Shown here one piece after another: positions 10,945 to 20,898 of a DNA stretch of 64,000 nt; position 1 is the first letter of the stretch; each line of letters begins with the position of its first letter. Location of the stretch: assembly GCA_003868215.1 (NCBI GenBank), contig QWDQ01000032.1, positions 124,001-188,000 on the forward strand. Direction: 5' to 3'. The notes below the pieces were generated by a model. The model saw nothing but the letters and a program-made list of their open reading frames with translations. It did not search any database and was not told the origin of the DNA. The position numbers and the translations under genes are program-made. This DNA comes from Pseudophaeomoniella oleicola (Eukaryota; Ascomycota; Eurotiomycetes; Phaeomoniellales; Phaeomoniellaceae).

Positions 10945-12372
10945 ATGGACTCTGTATCTGCCGCCCCAGATCTCATCATCGTTTATGTTTTCCAAAACTG
11001 TGATCGGTTTTCTCAAGTCGTTGCTCTGGCATCAACGTGCAGGCGACTCTATACACTTTGGACATTGAATACCGCAAGTATATCGTGGCAGGTCGGTCGA
11101 GCCGAAATCACAGCTTTCGACGAGGCGCTCATCGCAGTGCGCGCGACAAAGCTTGTTAAAGATGCTTTGGAAGCAGGGAAGTTGCCAGATCCAATCTCGC
11201 CCAAACGACTCAGCGGGACTACTCGAAAGCCAACACTACAAGAAGTCCGCTCGGTTCATGATTTGCGTCATCTTGTTCGATGTCTCGAGTACATCACGCT
11301 GACCGATGATGAGAACGATTCCTCCCTCTGGGCTGAAGAAATACTGCCGGAGAAACCTGGCGAAGTCGCTATCTGGAGAGAGAATTTCCACGATGCTATG
11401 TATCGGAGTTTCATCGCGGGTGCGCTATTATCCAGACATTACCACGAGCCACTCATGTCCGAAGAACTACTCAGGGCTCTGATTTTGAAAAGGCTGAACG
11501 ATGTCACTTTTCCATATGTCCTCTGGAGGGAGGAATCTAACGACCCTGGAATACTAGAGTCGTTAGAGAAGTCTCCAGTCTACAAATTCGAGTCTTTTGA
11601 CGAGTGGGAGACGAGCTTCGAGCCTTTTACAGAATGGTTCGTTGATGAGGTCCGTGCGAAGATGCTAGGACAGAACCCAAATGCTACGTTGTTACGCGAG
11701 TACTATGATCAGCGACAGCCTAAGCTGGATATCTTCCGGGCCTTTTTGAAGCTTGAGGTTTTGCGGCTGAGCTGGGCTTATACTCAATTATGCGCGGAAG
11801 ATAAGTTCTCTATCAATGACAGTGGAAGAGAACATTTCACTCGTGCGAACGAGGAATTCTTCAGATACAGGCACCCGGAGTACAAGAAACTGGACAGCAA
11901 ACATGCTCGAAAGGCAACGGTCATTCTGTTTGGTATCTTTCAAGTGGAAGACATATCAATGCCTATGCATGTTGAAGATGCAACCAAGAAATGTCTGGTT
12001 GCCAACCCAGGGATCGATGCCTCCGCCGATCCCAAAAAGGCCTTATCTTGCGCCGTCGATATAACATGCCTGCTCTACAACTTATACCGCTACTCAGGGA
12101 GACCTAATCATCATAATGGGTATCCTGCACCTCATCCACCATTGCAGTTGTTCTCGTATATCATGCGAAAATACCAAAACCAGGATTTCGAGGATCGAGC
12201 ATTCGAACGTTCTCCCGAAGCGGCATTTCCGACGTTCGTGAGAGACGGGAGCATTCTCCTCCGTTTGGTTGTCACAGACATTGAGTTCTATGTCCTGGAC
12301 CTCTTCTGTACATTTGAACAGCTGCCTGAGCTGACCTATGGAACACGCTTAACCTACCCTCTGGTATTTTGA
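10945..12372 (+). CDS. F-box-like fungal protein
   Basis: A single-exon gene of 475 aa. The first 45 residues (DLIIVYVFQNCDRFSQVVAL, then ASTCRRLYTLW) match the pattern of an F-box-like helix bundle: an aliphatic start, then a TCRRLYxLW ending. Members of this group dock on Skp1 in SCF ubiquitin ligases, but the start here lacks the usual LPxE, so ligase membership is inference. The remainder is a helical domain without a motif I know (for example the WREE and FDEWE segments and a RYRHPEY segment). It is flanked by mannosidase and oxygenase genes with no evident functional link. The start is the first in-frame ATG. Confidence 0.7.
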   Translation: MDSVSAAPDLIIVYVFQNCDRFSQVVALASTCRRLYTLWTLNTASISWQVGRAEITAFDEALIAVRATKLVKDALEAGKLPDPISPKRLSGTTRKPTLQEVRSVHDLRHLVRCLEYITLTDDENDSSLWAEEILPEKPGEVAIWRENFHDAMYRSFIAGALLSRHYHEPLMSEELLRALILKRLNDVTFPYVLWREESNDPGILESLEKSPVYKFESFDEWETSFEPFTEWFVDEVRAKMLGQNPNATLLREYYDQRQPKLDIFRAFLKLEVLRLSWAYTQLCAEDKFSINDSGREHFTRANEEFFRYRHPEYKKLDSKHARKATVILFGIFQVEDISMPMHVEDATKKCLVANPGIDASADPKKALSCAVDITCLLYNLYRYSGRPNHHNGYPAPHPPLQLFSYIMRKYQNQDFEDRAFERSPEAAFPTFVRDGSILLRLVVTDIEFYVLDLFCTFEQLPELTYGTRLTYPLVF

Positions 12373-13093
12373 GGGAGATGGGACGTTGATACTCCTCTCC
12401 ATCGGCTTGGGTGATTGTCAAAGATAACGATTACGCACTGTTCGAGTTAGTACTTCTTGATAAGCCAGGATGGTTTACTGTTGGGTCCTGTCGTATAGAG
12501 CTGCCGGTGTTGTGGAATTAACTTTATACGCATTGAATTCGGCATGCGAAGGCGGGGACGAGAGCACTTGCGTATCTCATCGATTGAAGTCTATTGAGTA
12601 TATGCATGGATCCTTGACCGGTTAAAGACGTATTTCCAACCCCTGGGTATCATATCAGAAACCCACTGAGAGACTCTGTGCTAGAGGAGATTCTCCGCGA
12701 ATAAGGTGTCTGTGGCTGCATACTATGATACCCATCTATTGCTCCAAACCCGAGTTTCCTTGCCTATCTACTTTTCCCCGGAATTTGGCCCATGCAGGAT
12801 CAACATCCTTGGCCCATGTTGGCGTTTTCTTGTCATTTGTCGTTGTGGCCGCCCTCCTTGCAATTGGTCTGCAAGTGCGATAGATAAGCTATACGATTAC
12901 GCGTATAATGTACGAAGCAAAGCAATGCATTGGCCGCTGATCTTCAAGCTCGCTTTCGATCTTTGATTGGACTTACTTAGTGAGTATTAGATTAACCATG
13001 ATGTGGTAGTATATATACGAGGCCGTCTGAACGTTGCCATGCCCATGAGGGGGGCTATGTCCATGTCCATTCCACCGGCGTCAGTTATCATCC
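12373..13093. other. Intergenic, promoter of asaB-like gene
   Basis: A 721-bp spacer between rightward genes. No coding sequence is seen. A TATA-like element close to the next gene is listed separately. Confidence 0.55.
13010..13017 (+). promoter_or_regulatory. TATA-like box upstream of asaB-like gene
   Basis: TATATATA lies 77 bp before the ATG at 13094, a plausible core-promoter position. Assigned from sequence and spacing only. Confidence 0.45.
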
Positions 13094-14067
13094 ATGGCGG
13101 CGGCAGCTACGGCAACAATCACCACCTCTTTTGATCAACATCCAACAACGGTCCTCAAGGCTTCGGATGTTGGGAAGCGTGATATCGAGACTGACTTGCA
13201 TTACTGGGTGAAAGTCGATAACAATCAAAGACATGTCGACTTTACACGGCCTGACGCCCACAAGGTTCAGGAAGAGCTTGCAAACCTCGTTGATACCCAT
13301 AAAATCTTGATTCATGACGTTCGAGGTGAAGAGTCGGAGTACACTTTGGATAAGAATGGGTTCCAGTATGTTAAGCACGATGTGCCGGATATAGAGAATT
13401 GGTCGGATGAAGAAAAAGTGAAAGAAATTCTGATTCCGGCAACAGAGAAGCTGGTTGCTGAGATGTGAGCCTCCTTACCCTGGACTCAATGACTCAAGAC
13501 AATGCGGGCTGACACATGCAACATAGAACTGGTGCCAACAAGGTCATTAGGTTCGCTGACCGAATCCGCTGCTTCGCTACGGACGAGGCCAAGCATGCTC
13601 AAAATCGGGCTCCTGCACATAGCGTGCACTCAGACTTCACTATAACCGGCGCCTTGCAAAACCTTCACAACATCGTCAAGGACCCCGCCGAAGTTGAGCG
13701 CCTCCTCCGCGGTCGCGTCCTTGCCATCAACGTCTGGCGTCCCTTACAGCCAATCCGTAAAGACCCGCTCGCCGTGTGTGACTGGACTTCCGTCGATCCG
13801 AAGCACGACTGGGTTGCCTACCGGATGACGCACGGCGGAGGCTGGAACGAGTTGGGTCAACAGAACTTCAGTGAGAAACACAAGTGGTTTTATCTGCGAC
13901 ACCAAGACCGGAACGAACCGCTGTTGTTCAAACAATTCGACAGCAGGGATGAGACGGGCAGTACCTTGGCTCATAGCGCATTCGTGGACCCTGAGTACAT
14001 GGATTTCCCGGCCAGGCAGAGCATAGAGATCAAGATGTACGCTTTCATCCCGGAGGAAGCCAAGTAG
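13094..14067 (+). CDS. asaB/GA4-desaturase-like non-haem oxygenase
   Basis: Exons 13094-13464 and 13527-14067 (62-nt intron, GTGAGC donor, CATAG acceptor) join to 303 aa. The protein belongs to the fungal family often annotated hydroxylase/desaturase asaB, GA4 desaturase or CmcJ/NvfI-like. These are probably Fe(II)-dependent and oxidise secondary metabolites or hormones. Seen: the N-terminal half with the DxHYWVKVDNN and FTRPDAHKVQ segments; an HSDFT metal-site-like motif near residue 162; INVWRPLQPIRKDPLAVCDW; then HKWFYLRHQDRNEPLLFKQF and AHSAFVDPEY. All are hallmarks of this family. The actual substrate is unknown. No secondary-metabolite backbone gene lies next to it, so it may be a stand-alone tailoring or detoxifying enzyme. 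Confidence 0.9.
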
Positions 14068-15405
14068 ATCTGGGGGATTTTACAGATCATGCTCTCTCGA
14101 GCAATCTGATGTGTAAAGCGGTAGAGCACACTTCATTTCGCCTTCGCTTTATTGATTCCTGTAGTTCCAAGATGAAAGTGATCTGCCCCTCTTATCTCAA
14201 TCACTTCTCACATCTGAACTACTACTCATCTGATCCTTCGCTCATGTTTGTGTAAGAAACAACGTTCTCACGTATATGCAGACACTTGACGGTAATCGGC
14301 GTGATCATCCAACGGGTTTCCTGCAGCATGATATAGGCATTCCAATGTTCCATTCTGCCTTACTTACAATAATCTTGCAGTATATCTACAACCACAAGTA
14401 AAGTGACATGGAACTTTTGCACACACAGCTCGCTCTTCTACAGAGGCTCACACAAGCAAGCAAGCAAGCAAGCAATCAAGCAAGCAAGCAAGCGAGCAAA
14501 CAACATAGTATGATTTTCTCATGGCAGTCGGAAGAATAGTTTCATGTGATGTCAAGGCAGCGATAGCTCCACCTTCGCAACAATTTTGCATCCCAAGATT
14601 CCGGACAATGCAGAGGACCAGCTGCTGCTGCTGAGACAAAGAACTGTAGAGATATTCAAAATATCTCGAATTTGCTACCTAATATACCTTCCAACCTCGG
14701 CCCCTGGCTCGGCCCGAGCGGCGTCACCTCACCTACTTTAGCCTGATCGAAGGGAACGAATGTTGTGGCGAGATCATAGGTTGAGTCTTCGAGGGGAACA
14801 TGACCAGTAGTCTGTCCAAGCAATCATGACAGGACATGAAGACCGTCGTTAACCGAACGGTACGTTGGTCTGATTGCAAGTACCGGAATGGCTACTGTGG
14901 GATCCGACCCCTGAGTGACAACTACAAGCAGCATCCACAAGTTGACATGGGGCAGACAACCAAAATGAAGCAAAGGAGAGGAGAGTGATCCCAATACATC
15001 GTTCTGGAGCTCTTCCAATACCGATTGAGACAATGGTTCACTCAAGAAAAAGCCAAAGAGATTGTTTGTTCTTCTTCCGGGCCGCATTCCCCCTCAGTCT
15101 GGATTAATGTTTTCCAGTCAGGGATTCAATTTACTTCCAACATCCTAATCTCGTTGGACCCGGAGCATCTACGTTTCATGTTTCAACTTCGTATTATACC
15201 CAAACAATGTGACCTCTACTTGAAGGCGACTGCGGGGTCACTGATTCCAGATGTTCAGTGCGTACCGAGGTGATTCAGCGGTCATGTCTCTGCTGCGACT
15301 ATCTAAAATGGACCGACCCTGCTCGTCGTGTAGCAGACGGCGACAAGATATGATCCCTTAGCCATTGATATCTGGATCTGATCGGTCCCAACAGACTGAA
15401 TCAGA
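14068..15405. other. Intergenic, upstream of GH43 gene
   Basis: 1.3 kb without a recognisable gene. A CAAG-type microsatellite is listed separately. Two GGCTAA-core sequences on the minus strand, at 14737-14743 (GGCTAAA) and 15358-15363, match the published XlnR-type binding core GGCTAR. Short cores like this also occur by chance. Confidence 0.5.
14453..14501. repeat. CAAG tetranucleotide microsatellite
   Basis: About twelve near-perfect CAAG units with two single-base interruptions, in intergenic DNA. Confidence 0.9.
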
Positions 15406-17022
15406 ATGAGACTACTCTGTTTCCTGGCTGGCCTAGGTCAGGTTATCCTTGCCCAAGCATTCAGCATTCGTCAGTCCGCCTCCAGCAACTTCACCAATCC
15501 GGTCATCTATGAAGACTTCGCCGACAATGACATCTGGCGTGGTCCAAATGACGTGTACTACTTCTCAGCGTCTAACATGCATTATAGCCCTGGCGCCCCT
15601 GTTCTCCAGTCGTATGACCTTGTCAACTGGGAGATCATTGGCCATTCCGTGCCGACCCTGGCCTTCGGATCTCGATACAACTTGACCGGTGGCCAAGCCT
15701 ACAGAGGTGGGACGTGGGCGTCGACGCTGCGATACCGTCAAAGTAACAGCCAATGGTACTGGATCGGCTGCGTCGATTTTTGGACCACGTACATCTACAC
15801 AGCAGACGAGGCTGCAGGCCCATGGCGTCAAGCAGCGCAGTTGCCAGGCGGGACCTGCTACTACGACTGTGGCCTTCTGATCGATGATGACGACACCATG
15901 TACGTCGCATACGGCTCGAACAACGTCAGCATCGCTCAACTGTCGTCGGACGGACTGAGCCAGGTCAGAACCGAAAACGTTTTCGAATATACCGCGGTGG
16001 GTGCAAATGGACTTGAGGGAAACCGCATGTACAAGCGCAACGGCACTTATTACGTACTCGACGACGATCCAAACGGCGGCACTACGTACATCTGGAAATC
16101 TTCGAGCCCATGGGGTCCTTACACCAGCAAGGTCCTCATCGCGCACATGCAGTCTCCAGTCCCGGGCGGCAGTGCACCAGATCAAGGCAGTCTGATCGAG
16201 ACCCCCAACGGTGACTGGTACTACATGTCCTTCACCTGGGCCTATCCCAACGGTCGCATGCCGATCCTCGCTCCCATCACATGGGGCAGCGATGATTTCC
16301 CCGTCCTCGTCTCAGACCCGTCCGGCGGCTGGGCCGACTCCTACGCCTTCCCTCTCCCCGCGCACTCCACGCCCTCCTGGACCGGCACCGACACCTTCCA
16401 AGGCACCTCCCTCGGTCCCGCCTGGGAATGGAACCACAACCCGGACCCCACCAAATACTCCGTAAACAACGGTGGTGGCCTGACCCTCTCCACCGCGACC
16501 GTCACAGACGACCTCTACGCCGCCCGCAACACGCTCACCCACCGCGTCCACGGCCCCCTCCCCGTCGGCACCGTCCTGCTCGACATCTCAAGTATGTCCG
16601 CCGGCGACCGATGCGGGCTCGCCGCCTTCCGCGACCGTAGCGCCTCCATCACCATCTCCCGCTCCGCTTCTAGTTCCACTTACACCCTCTCCGTAACCCA
16701 CAACATGACCCAAGACCAAACGAGCTGGAACACGACCAGTCTCGGCCAAACCGTCGCCAGCATCCCACTACCCCTTAACAACAACAGTAGTCCAGCAACA
16801 CGAATCTACCTCCGCGCCTCCCTCGACGCCCGCTCCTCCAGCCCTTCCCCCGTCGCCAACTTCTCTTACAGTCATACCGGAACAGACTTTGTGCAACTGG
16901 GGACCCCGTATGAGCTGGACACGAGCTTCGCGTATTTCATGGGATATCGGTTCGGGATTTTTAATTATGCGACGACGGAATTGGGAGGGAGTGTAAGGGT
17001 TGTCGAGTTTACGAGTGCTTGA
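15406..17022 (+). CDS. Secreted GH43 glycosidase (arabinofuranosidase/xylosidase-like)
   Basis: A single-exon gene of 538 aa with a signal peptide (about residues 1-18, MRLLCFLAGLGQVILAQA). The first 310 residues form a GH43 five-blade propeller. The catalytic-base region is YEDFADNDIWRGPNDVYYFS with Asp about 40-42. A pKa-modulating Asp lies in CYYDCGLLIDDDDTMY. The likely acid is Glu204 in GLEGNRMYKRNG. Residues from about 325 on (WTGTDTFQGTSLGPAWEWNH) form the beta-sandwich seen at the C-terminus of GH43 xylosidases and arabinofuranosidases. Several N-glycosylation sequons fit secretion. The probable role is removing arabinose or xylose side units from plant polysaccharides; the exact specificity is not readable. 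It is convergent with the tannase-family gene. The 3' third is markedly C-rich at wobble positions. Confidence 0.94.
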   Translation: MRLLCFLAGLGQVILAQAFSIRQSASSNFTNPVIYEDFADNDIWRGPNDVYYFSASNMHYSPGAPVLQSYDLVNWEIIGHSVPTLAFGSRYNLTGGQAYRGGTWASTLRYRQSNSQWYWIGCVDFWTTYIYTADEAAGPWRQAAQLPGGTCYYDCGLLIDDDDTMYVAYGSNNVSIAQLSSDGLSQVRTENVFEYTAVGANGLEGNRMYKRNGTYYVLDDDPNGGTTYIWKSSSPWGPYTSKVLIAHMQSPVPGGSAPDQGSLIETPNGDWYYMSFTWAYPNGRMPILAPITWGSDDFPVLVSDPSGGWADSYAFPLPAHSTPSWTGTDTFQGTSLGPAWEWNHNPDPTKYSVNNGGGLTLSTATVTDDLYAARNTLTHRVHGPLPVGTVLLDISSMSAGDRCGLAAFRDRSASITISRSASSSTYTLSVTHNMTQDQTSWNTTSLGQTVASIPLPLNNNSSPATRIYLRASLDARSSSPSPVANFSYSHTGTDFVQLGTPYELDTSFAYFMGYRFGIFNYATTELGGSVRVVEFTSA

Positions 17023-17338
17023 GTAGGGAGGGAGGTGGGAAGGGGGGAGGGAGTTTTTTTCATGTATATAGTTATTAGTCTTTACCTTTTTTTTTTTTTT
17101 TTTTTTTTGTGAATGAGTGAGTGAGTGAGATGGATCGTACAGGATTTGTATTCCGTAATTTGGGCTGTGGGAGTGTGTTTAGATAATATGTAGAGAGGTA
17201 GGTGGCTAGATACAATTCATATACATATATTTTTGTTTTGAAGTGAAAAAGGTGGGTGGGTGGGTACATAGGTCTGTCAAAGAAGAAGAAGAAGAAGAGA
17301 TAGAAAAGACAATAGAAAAAATGACAAGGTGACGGAGT
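17023..17338. other. Convergent 3' intergenic region
   Basis: This 316-bp stretch lies between the ends of the GH43 gene and the tannase-family gene. It contains a 22-base T run at 17087-17108 and a GAA-type microsatellite near 17282-17300. No coding sequence. Confidence 0.7.
17087..17108. repeat. Poly-T run (22 nt)
   Basis: A homopolymer of 22 T in the convergent 3' region; its length may vary between strains or reads. Confidence 0.9.
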
Positions 17339-18940
17339 TTAGACACAATTCCAACTATCCGGATCCTGTACACTTCCGTTCCCGGAGAACATGTTCCTAT
17401 ACGGCCAGCGGCAATGACGTCTCGTGTACGCAGTCGCGTTGCTGCCGGGACCGGGATAGCCGCCGCTACCGCCAGCGTAACCAGTGCCGGTGATGGTCTC
17501 GGGCGCGACGCCCTGTTCGACCCAGCGCACCATCGCCATCAGCACGTTGTGGTCGGGGTCGTAGCTGGCGACGTTGTTGACTTGGTTGCCGATGTAGTGC
17601 GCGCCCTCGCCGCCGGTGCAGTGGGACATGCCGGAGATGCGGAAGAGGCGGTAGAACTCGTCGAGTTCGGAGGGGGACATGTTCATGGTTTGCGAGATGT
17701 GTTCGTAGTAGCGGGGGGAGTTTTCGCTGGAGATGGTCGAGTCTTGTTGGCCGTGGTAGTGGAGGATTTTTCCGCCTGTTTGGTGGAAGGCTGTGAGGTC
17801 GTCCCACGTCTCGATGTTGAAGAGGTTGAGGTGAGATGAAAGGGTCCAGTCTTGGGGTGTCAGGGTGGATTGGTTCCACGAGGGGTCGTTGAAGATCGCG
17901 TAGCGGAACCAGTCACTTGCGCCGAAGGGTTGGCCGGTAAAGTAGGTCTGTGGTGCTCCGACCAATTCCGCACCTGGTTGCATGCGTGGGTACACAAGAC
18001 TACCGTCGGTGTTGATGAGCGGAGAGAATATCTTGCGAACAGTCTCAACCTGAGTAGGGGTGAGACAGTTGGTGGTGTTGCCTGCGGCGCAAACAAGGCC
18101 GGAGGGATTGTACGGGCATCTGTCCGGGAATTCGAGAATGCCGTCACTGGCTCCATCCAGGTCATCGCATTGATCTAGGATATCTTGATGGATCACTGAC
18201 CACATGTTCATAGGTACAAACGTAGCGGACTGAGGGGATCCAGTGATTATGAGGAAGTTGGAACTCCAGGAAGTAAGGTTGTTGAATGAGAATGCCGGCG
18301 CCCCTGCAACGATGCCATCAAAGTCGTCCGGAAATGCTTGTGCTTCCTTGAACCCCTCACGTCCTCCCGTAGAACAACCGAGGTAGTAGCTCCTGTTGTG
18401 CGGTCGCTGATAGAAGGCCTCGCTGATCTGCTTGCCCACGACAACGCCAGTATGTACAGCACGGAAGGCAAAATCCTCGATGGTGCCAGGATTGTGCAAA
18501 AAAGACACCCCTGTCATGCCATTATGACCGTTGTTAGTGCCTACAGCTGCAAATCCCAGGTTTGTCGCATAGTCGATATCCTCATATTGGATGCACCCGC
18601 CAAGTCCACCGTTGCCGGTACTCAAGAAGCGACCGGTCCAATTCGTTGGCAGCCATGTTTCCATGTATATGCCTGACGTGTTAGATGTAGTGACATTCAT
18701 ATAGACACGGCATATGTCAGCACTGACCCTTTGACTTGGTCGTGTGCAGCTGGAATCGACGTTAGGGAATTGAAGAACTGTCCCGGCCGTAACGAGCTCT
18801 GAATGCGTGCCCACCGCATTGGTGATGTTCAACGAGCCTGCTAGGCTGGCACACTGTTGCGCCAGCGTTGCGGCAACAGCACCTGATGTCATGCAAAGAA
18901 GCAGGGCACCAATCTGCAGTCGGCCAATCATTGACTTCAT
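17339..18940 (-). CDS. Secreted tannase/feruloyl esterase family protein
   Basis: A single-exon gene of 533 aa. The start is the ATG at 18940; an upstream in-frame TTG is ignored. A signal peptide covers about residues 1-24 (ends SGAVAA). The alpha/beta-hydrolase has the family's paired-cysteine triad: Cys189-Ser190 in LGCSTGGREG, Asp400 in GQQDSTISSE, and His440-Cys441 in MSHCTGGEG. A calcium loop DDLDGASDGILE lies at about 259-270. Enzymes of this family release ferulic acid from arabinoxylan or pectin, or hydrolyse gallotannins; which one applies here is not clear. Being next to GH43 and GH78 genes favours plant cell-wall side-chain removal. Many N-x-S/T sites fit a secreted glycoprotein. 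Confidence 0.94.
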   Translation of the reverse strand: MKSMIGRLQIGALLLCMTSGAVAATLAQQCASLAGSLNITNAVGTHSELVTAGTVLQFPNVDSSCTRPSQRVSADICRVYMNVTTSNTSGIYMETWLPTNWTGRFLSTGNGGLGGCIQYEDIDYATNLGFAAVGTNNGHNGMTGVSFLHNPGTIEDFAFRAVHTGVVVGKQISEAFYQRPHNRSYYLGCSTGGREGFKEAQAFPDDFDGIVAGAPAFSFNNLTSWSSNFLIITGSPQSATFVPMNMWSVIHQDILDQCDDLDGASDGILEFPDRCPYNPSGLVCAAGNTTNCLTPTQVETVRKIFSPLINTDGSLVYPRMQPGAELVGAPQTYFTGQPFGASDWFRYAIFNDPSWNQSTLTPQDWTLSSHLNLFNIETWDDLTAFHQTGGKILHYHGQQDSTISSENSPRYYEHISQTMNMSPSELDEFYRLFRISGMSHCTGGEGAHYIGNQVNNVASYDPDHNVLMAMVRWVEQGVAPETITGTGYAGGSGGYPGPGSNATAYTRRHCRWPYRNMFSGNGSVQDPDSWNCV

Positions 18941-19267
18941 GATGTTTGAGACCGCCAATGGCGACTATGGTGGTAGTTGTGGTGCTGGTAGGACCTAAAC
19001 AGAAGAAGCAGAATTCTAGACCTTGCCACTCCCACCTAGACGAGAACGTCCATTGCTTCTTTTTATGTAGGGCTAGACGGATCCATTGCCGGTACCGAAC
19101 ACAAGAGCCGGCAAGGTGTCAAACGAATGCTGGGGGGGAAGGGAGGGAACGTGCCGTCGCTGGTAGAGCGAAACAGGAATTGATCAGTGAAGCATTGACA
19201 TCGGCGAAGCAGTTCCCGAGCACGTACTACGTAGCAGTAATAGTCTGGATACAACGTCCGTTCAGGC

Positions 19268-19279
19268 TACTACGTAGTA
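19268..19279. repeat. TACTACGTAGTA palindrome, copy 2
   Basis: A perfect 12-mer extended to a 14-bp palindrome (CTACTACGTAGTAG, 19267-19280). Confidence 0.8.
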
Positions 19280-20289
19280 GGTGCCGTACATAGTAAGGTG
19301 AGGTACTTGCGACAGCACATTCGAGTCAAGAACAAAGTCACTAAGCAATTGACTTTACTACGTACCGTTGATGCTCCGAGGCTGCCGAGATTCTCCTGGT
19401 GACAGCGGACCATGGCATGTTGTATTAAGTACTGAGTTAATGTCTCCTGTGCCTTCTGAAGAACGTAGTGTTGATTAGGGTGACAAGGATGACCCGGAAT
19501 ATTGATCTCACTTAATTATGGGTTGATCACGATGGAAAGGGAAGTGGTACCTGATACTCTGTACCATGTAAGGTAATCATGTTACAATACCTCGTAGCTG
19601 ACTGCTTGCACGTGACGATCAAGATACTTCTATCATGCAATGTCAATGTCGATATATTGCAGACAGTACTGTTTCAGTCGTACCGTGCTTCATCCTTCTT
19701 TACTACGTCGAAACCTCATCCTTGTACAATATTGAAACACCAAGACACTCCAAGCCTGCCCTGCATGCTACCTTACAAGCCTTGACAGCCCCAAACACTT
19801 GGGTTGGTGGAATCCAGCCCCTGTCAATGCTCCTACGGTAGATTAAAGATATATATGCATTATTCGAACGGCGGATGAATCCTCCAGTGTTTTGATCAGA
19901 TCTGACAGATGATATGCAGAGATCCCAGGCCTTCGATACGCGTAACTTTTCTGTGAGTAACTGAATGCAACGTCGTGTTGACAGGGCCAAATGGTGCGGG
20001 GGAAAAGGGGTTAAACCTCTCTATAAGAATGTGATGATATTGAATAGCTTCGGAGCATAATGGTATGCGATAGGTACCTCCCTAGGTATCCAGGTAATAG
20101 ACATGGCAGGCAACATGTAGCGAGATGAATGTCCATTGACTGTTCGACTTTTGTTTTCTCATCACCTTTCTTAAACGCAACCCCCGCTAAATGTTTCGCA
20201 GCAATGCTAGTCCGAGGTGATCGTCGATGTGGAAACGGTTCCGAGCCGCTCATTAAATGATCGACAGTACCATTGGCATTCGGGGGTTT

Positions 20290-20301
20290 TACTACGTAGT
20301 A
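20290..20301. repeat. TACTACGTAGTA palindrome, copy 3
   Basis: A perfect 12-mer in the region upstream of the tannase-family gene and downstream of the rhamnosidase gene. Confidence 0.8.
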
Positions 20302-20898
20302 ATGCCAGGAAACAAACTCGACAGGCAGGCAGGCTGTGTGAGGTGAGATCGAGACGAAATGTAAATAATATATGAGATATATCGGGTACCATAGTTGTAT
20401 AGACAAGGGTACACATCGCTAGTGCGAACCCCTGAGAATACCTAGTAGTGGCGAAACGCACGCATACTACGAGAACATCATCTCAAACGGAAATCTATTG
20501 TTACCGTGGTAGAATCATAGGATGCTGTCTCTGTCTTTCACGGAAAAAAGCGGCATAACAACAACCGAACTTATAAGATATTTTGATAGGATTACTGCCT
20601 GCCTACGTAGGTGTACATCCAGAGTCCAGCAATTAGTACGTAGTACTTTGGGAATTTGTTTGGCGATCGCCGGGTTCCACTCTAGAAACTGACGCCGGCT
20701 ATGTATTGACCATGCGAACGCGCGTCACGACGGAAGCCAGAGAGCTATGAGACACAACGGTCGAAAGTTTACTGGCAATAATTAGATGCCTCGATGTTTG
20801 GAAATCTCTTCTGATGCAGCCTCGGCGTACAGACTGCAGGCAAGGCAAGACGGGAAGCTAAGCTTGATAGATTTGCTATGTCGATAATGACTTTGACG

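Larger units (their letters stand above)
18941..20898. other. Intergenic region rich in TACGTAGTA palindromes
   Basis: About 2 kb between two leftward genes, the tannase-family gene and the rhamnosidase gene. No gene is seen. It holds two perfect TACTACGTAGTA copies and partial copies at 19225-19234 (TACTACGTAG), 19356-19364 (TACTACGTA), 20602-20611 (CCTACGTAGG) and 20637-20645 (TACGTAGTA). GGCTAG at 19071-19076 lies 131 bp before the tannase-family start. Confidence 0.65.

Noticed and set aside
17414-17839. Long Val/Ala-rich frame antisense to the tannase-family gene
   Set aside because: A mirror frame produced by the GC-rich wobble bases of the real gene.
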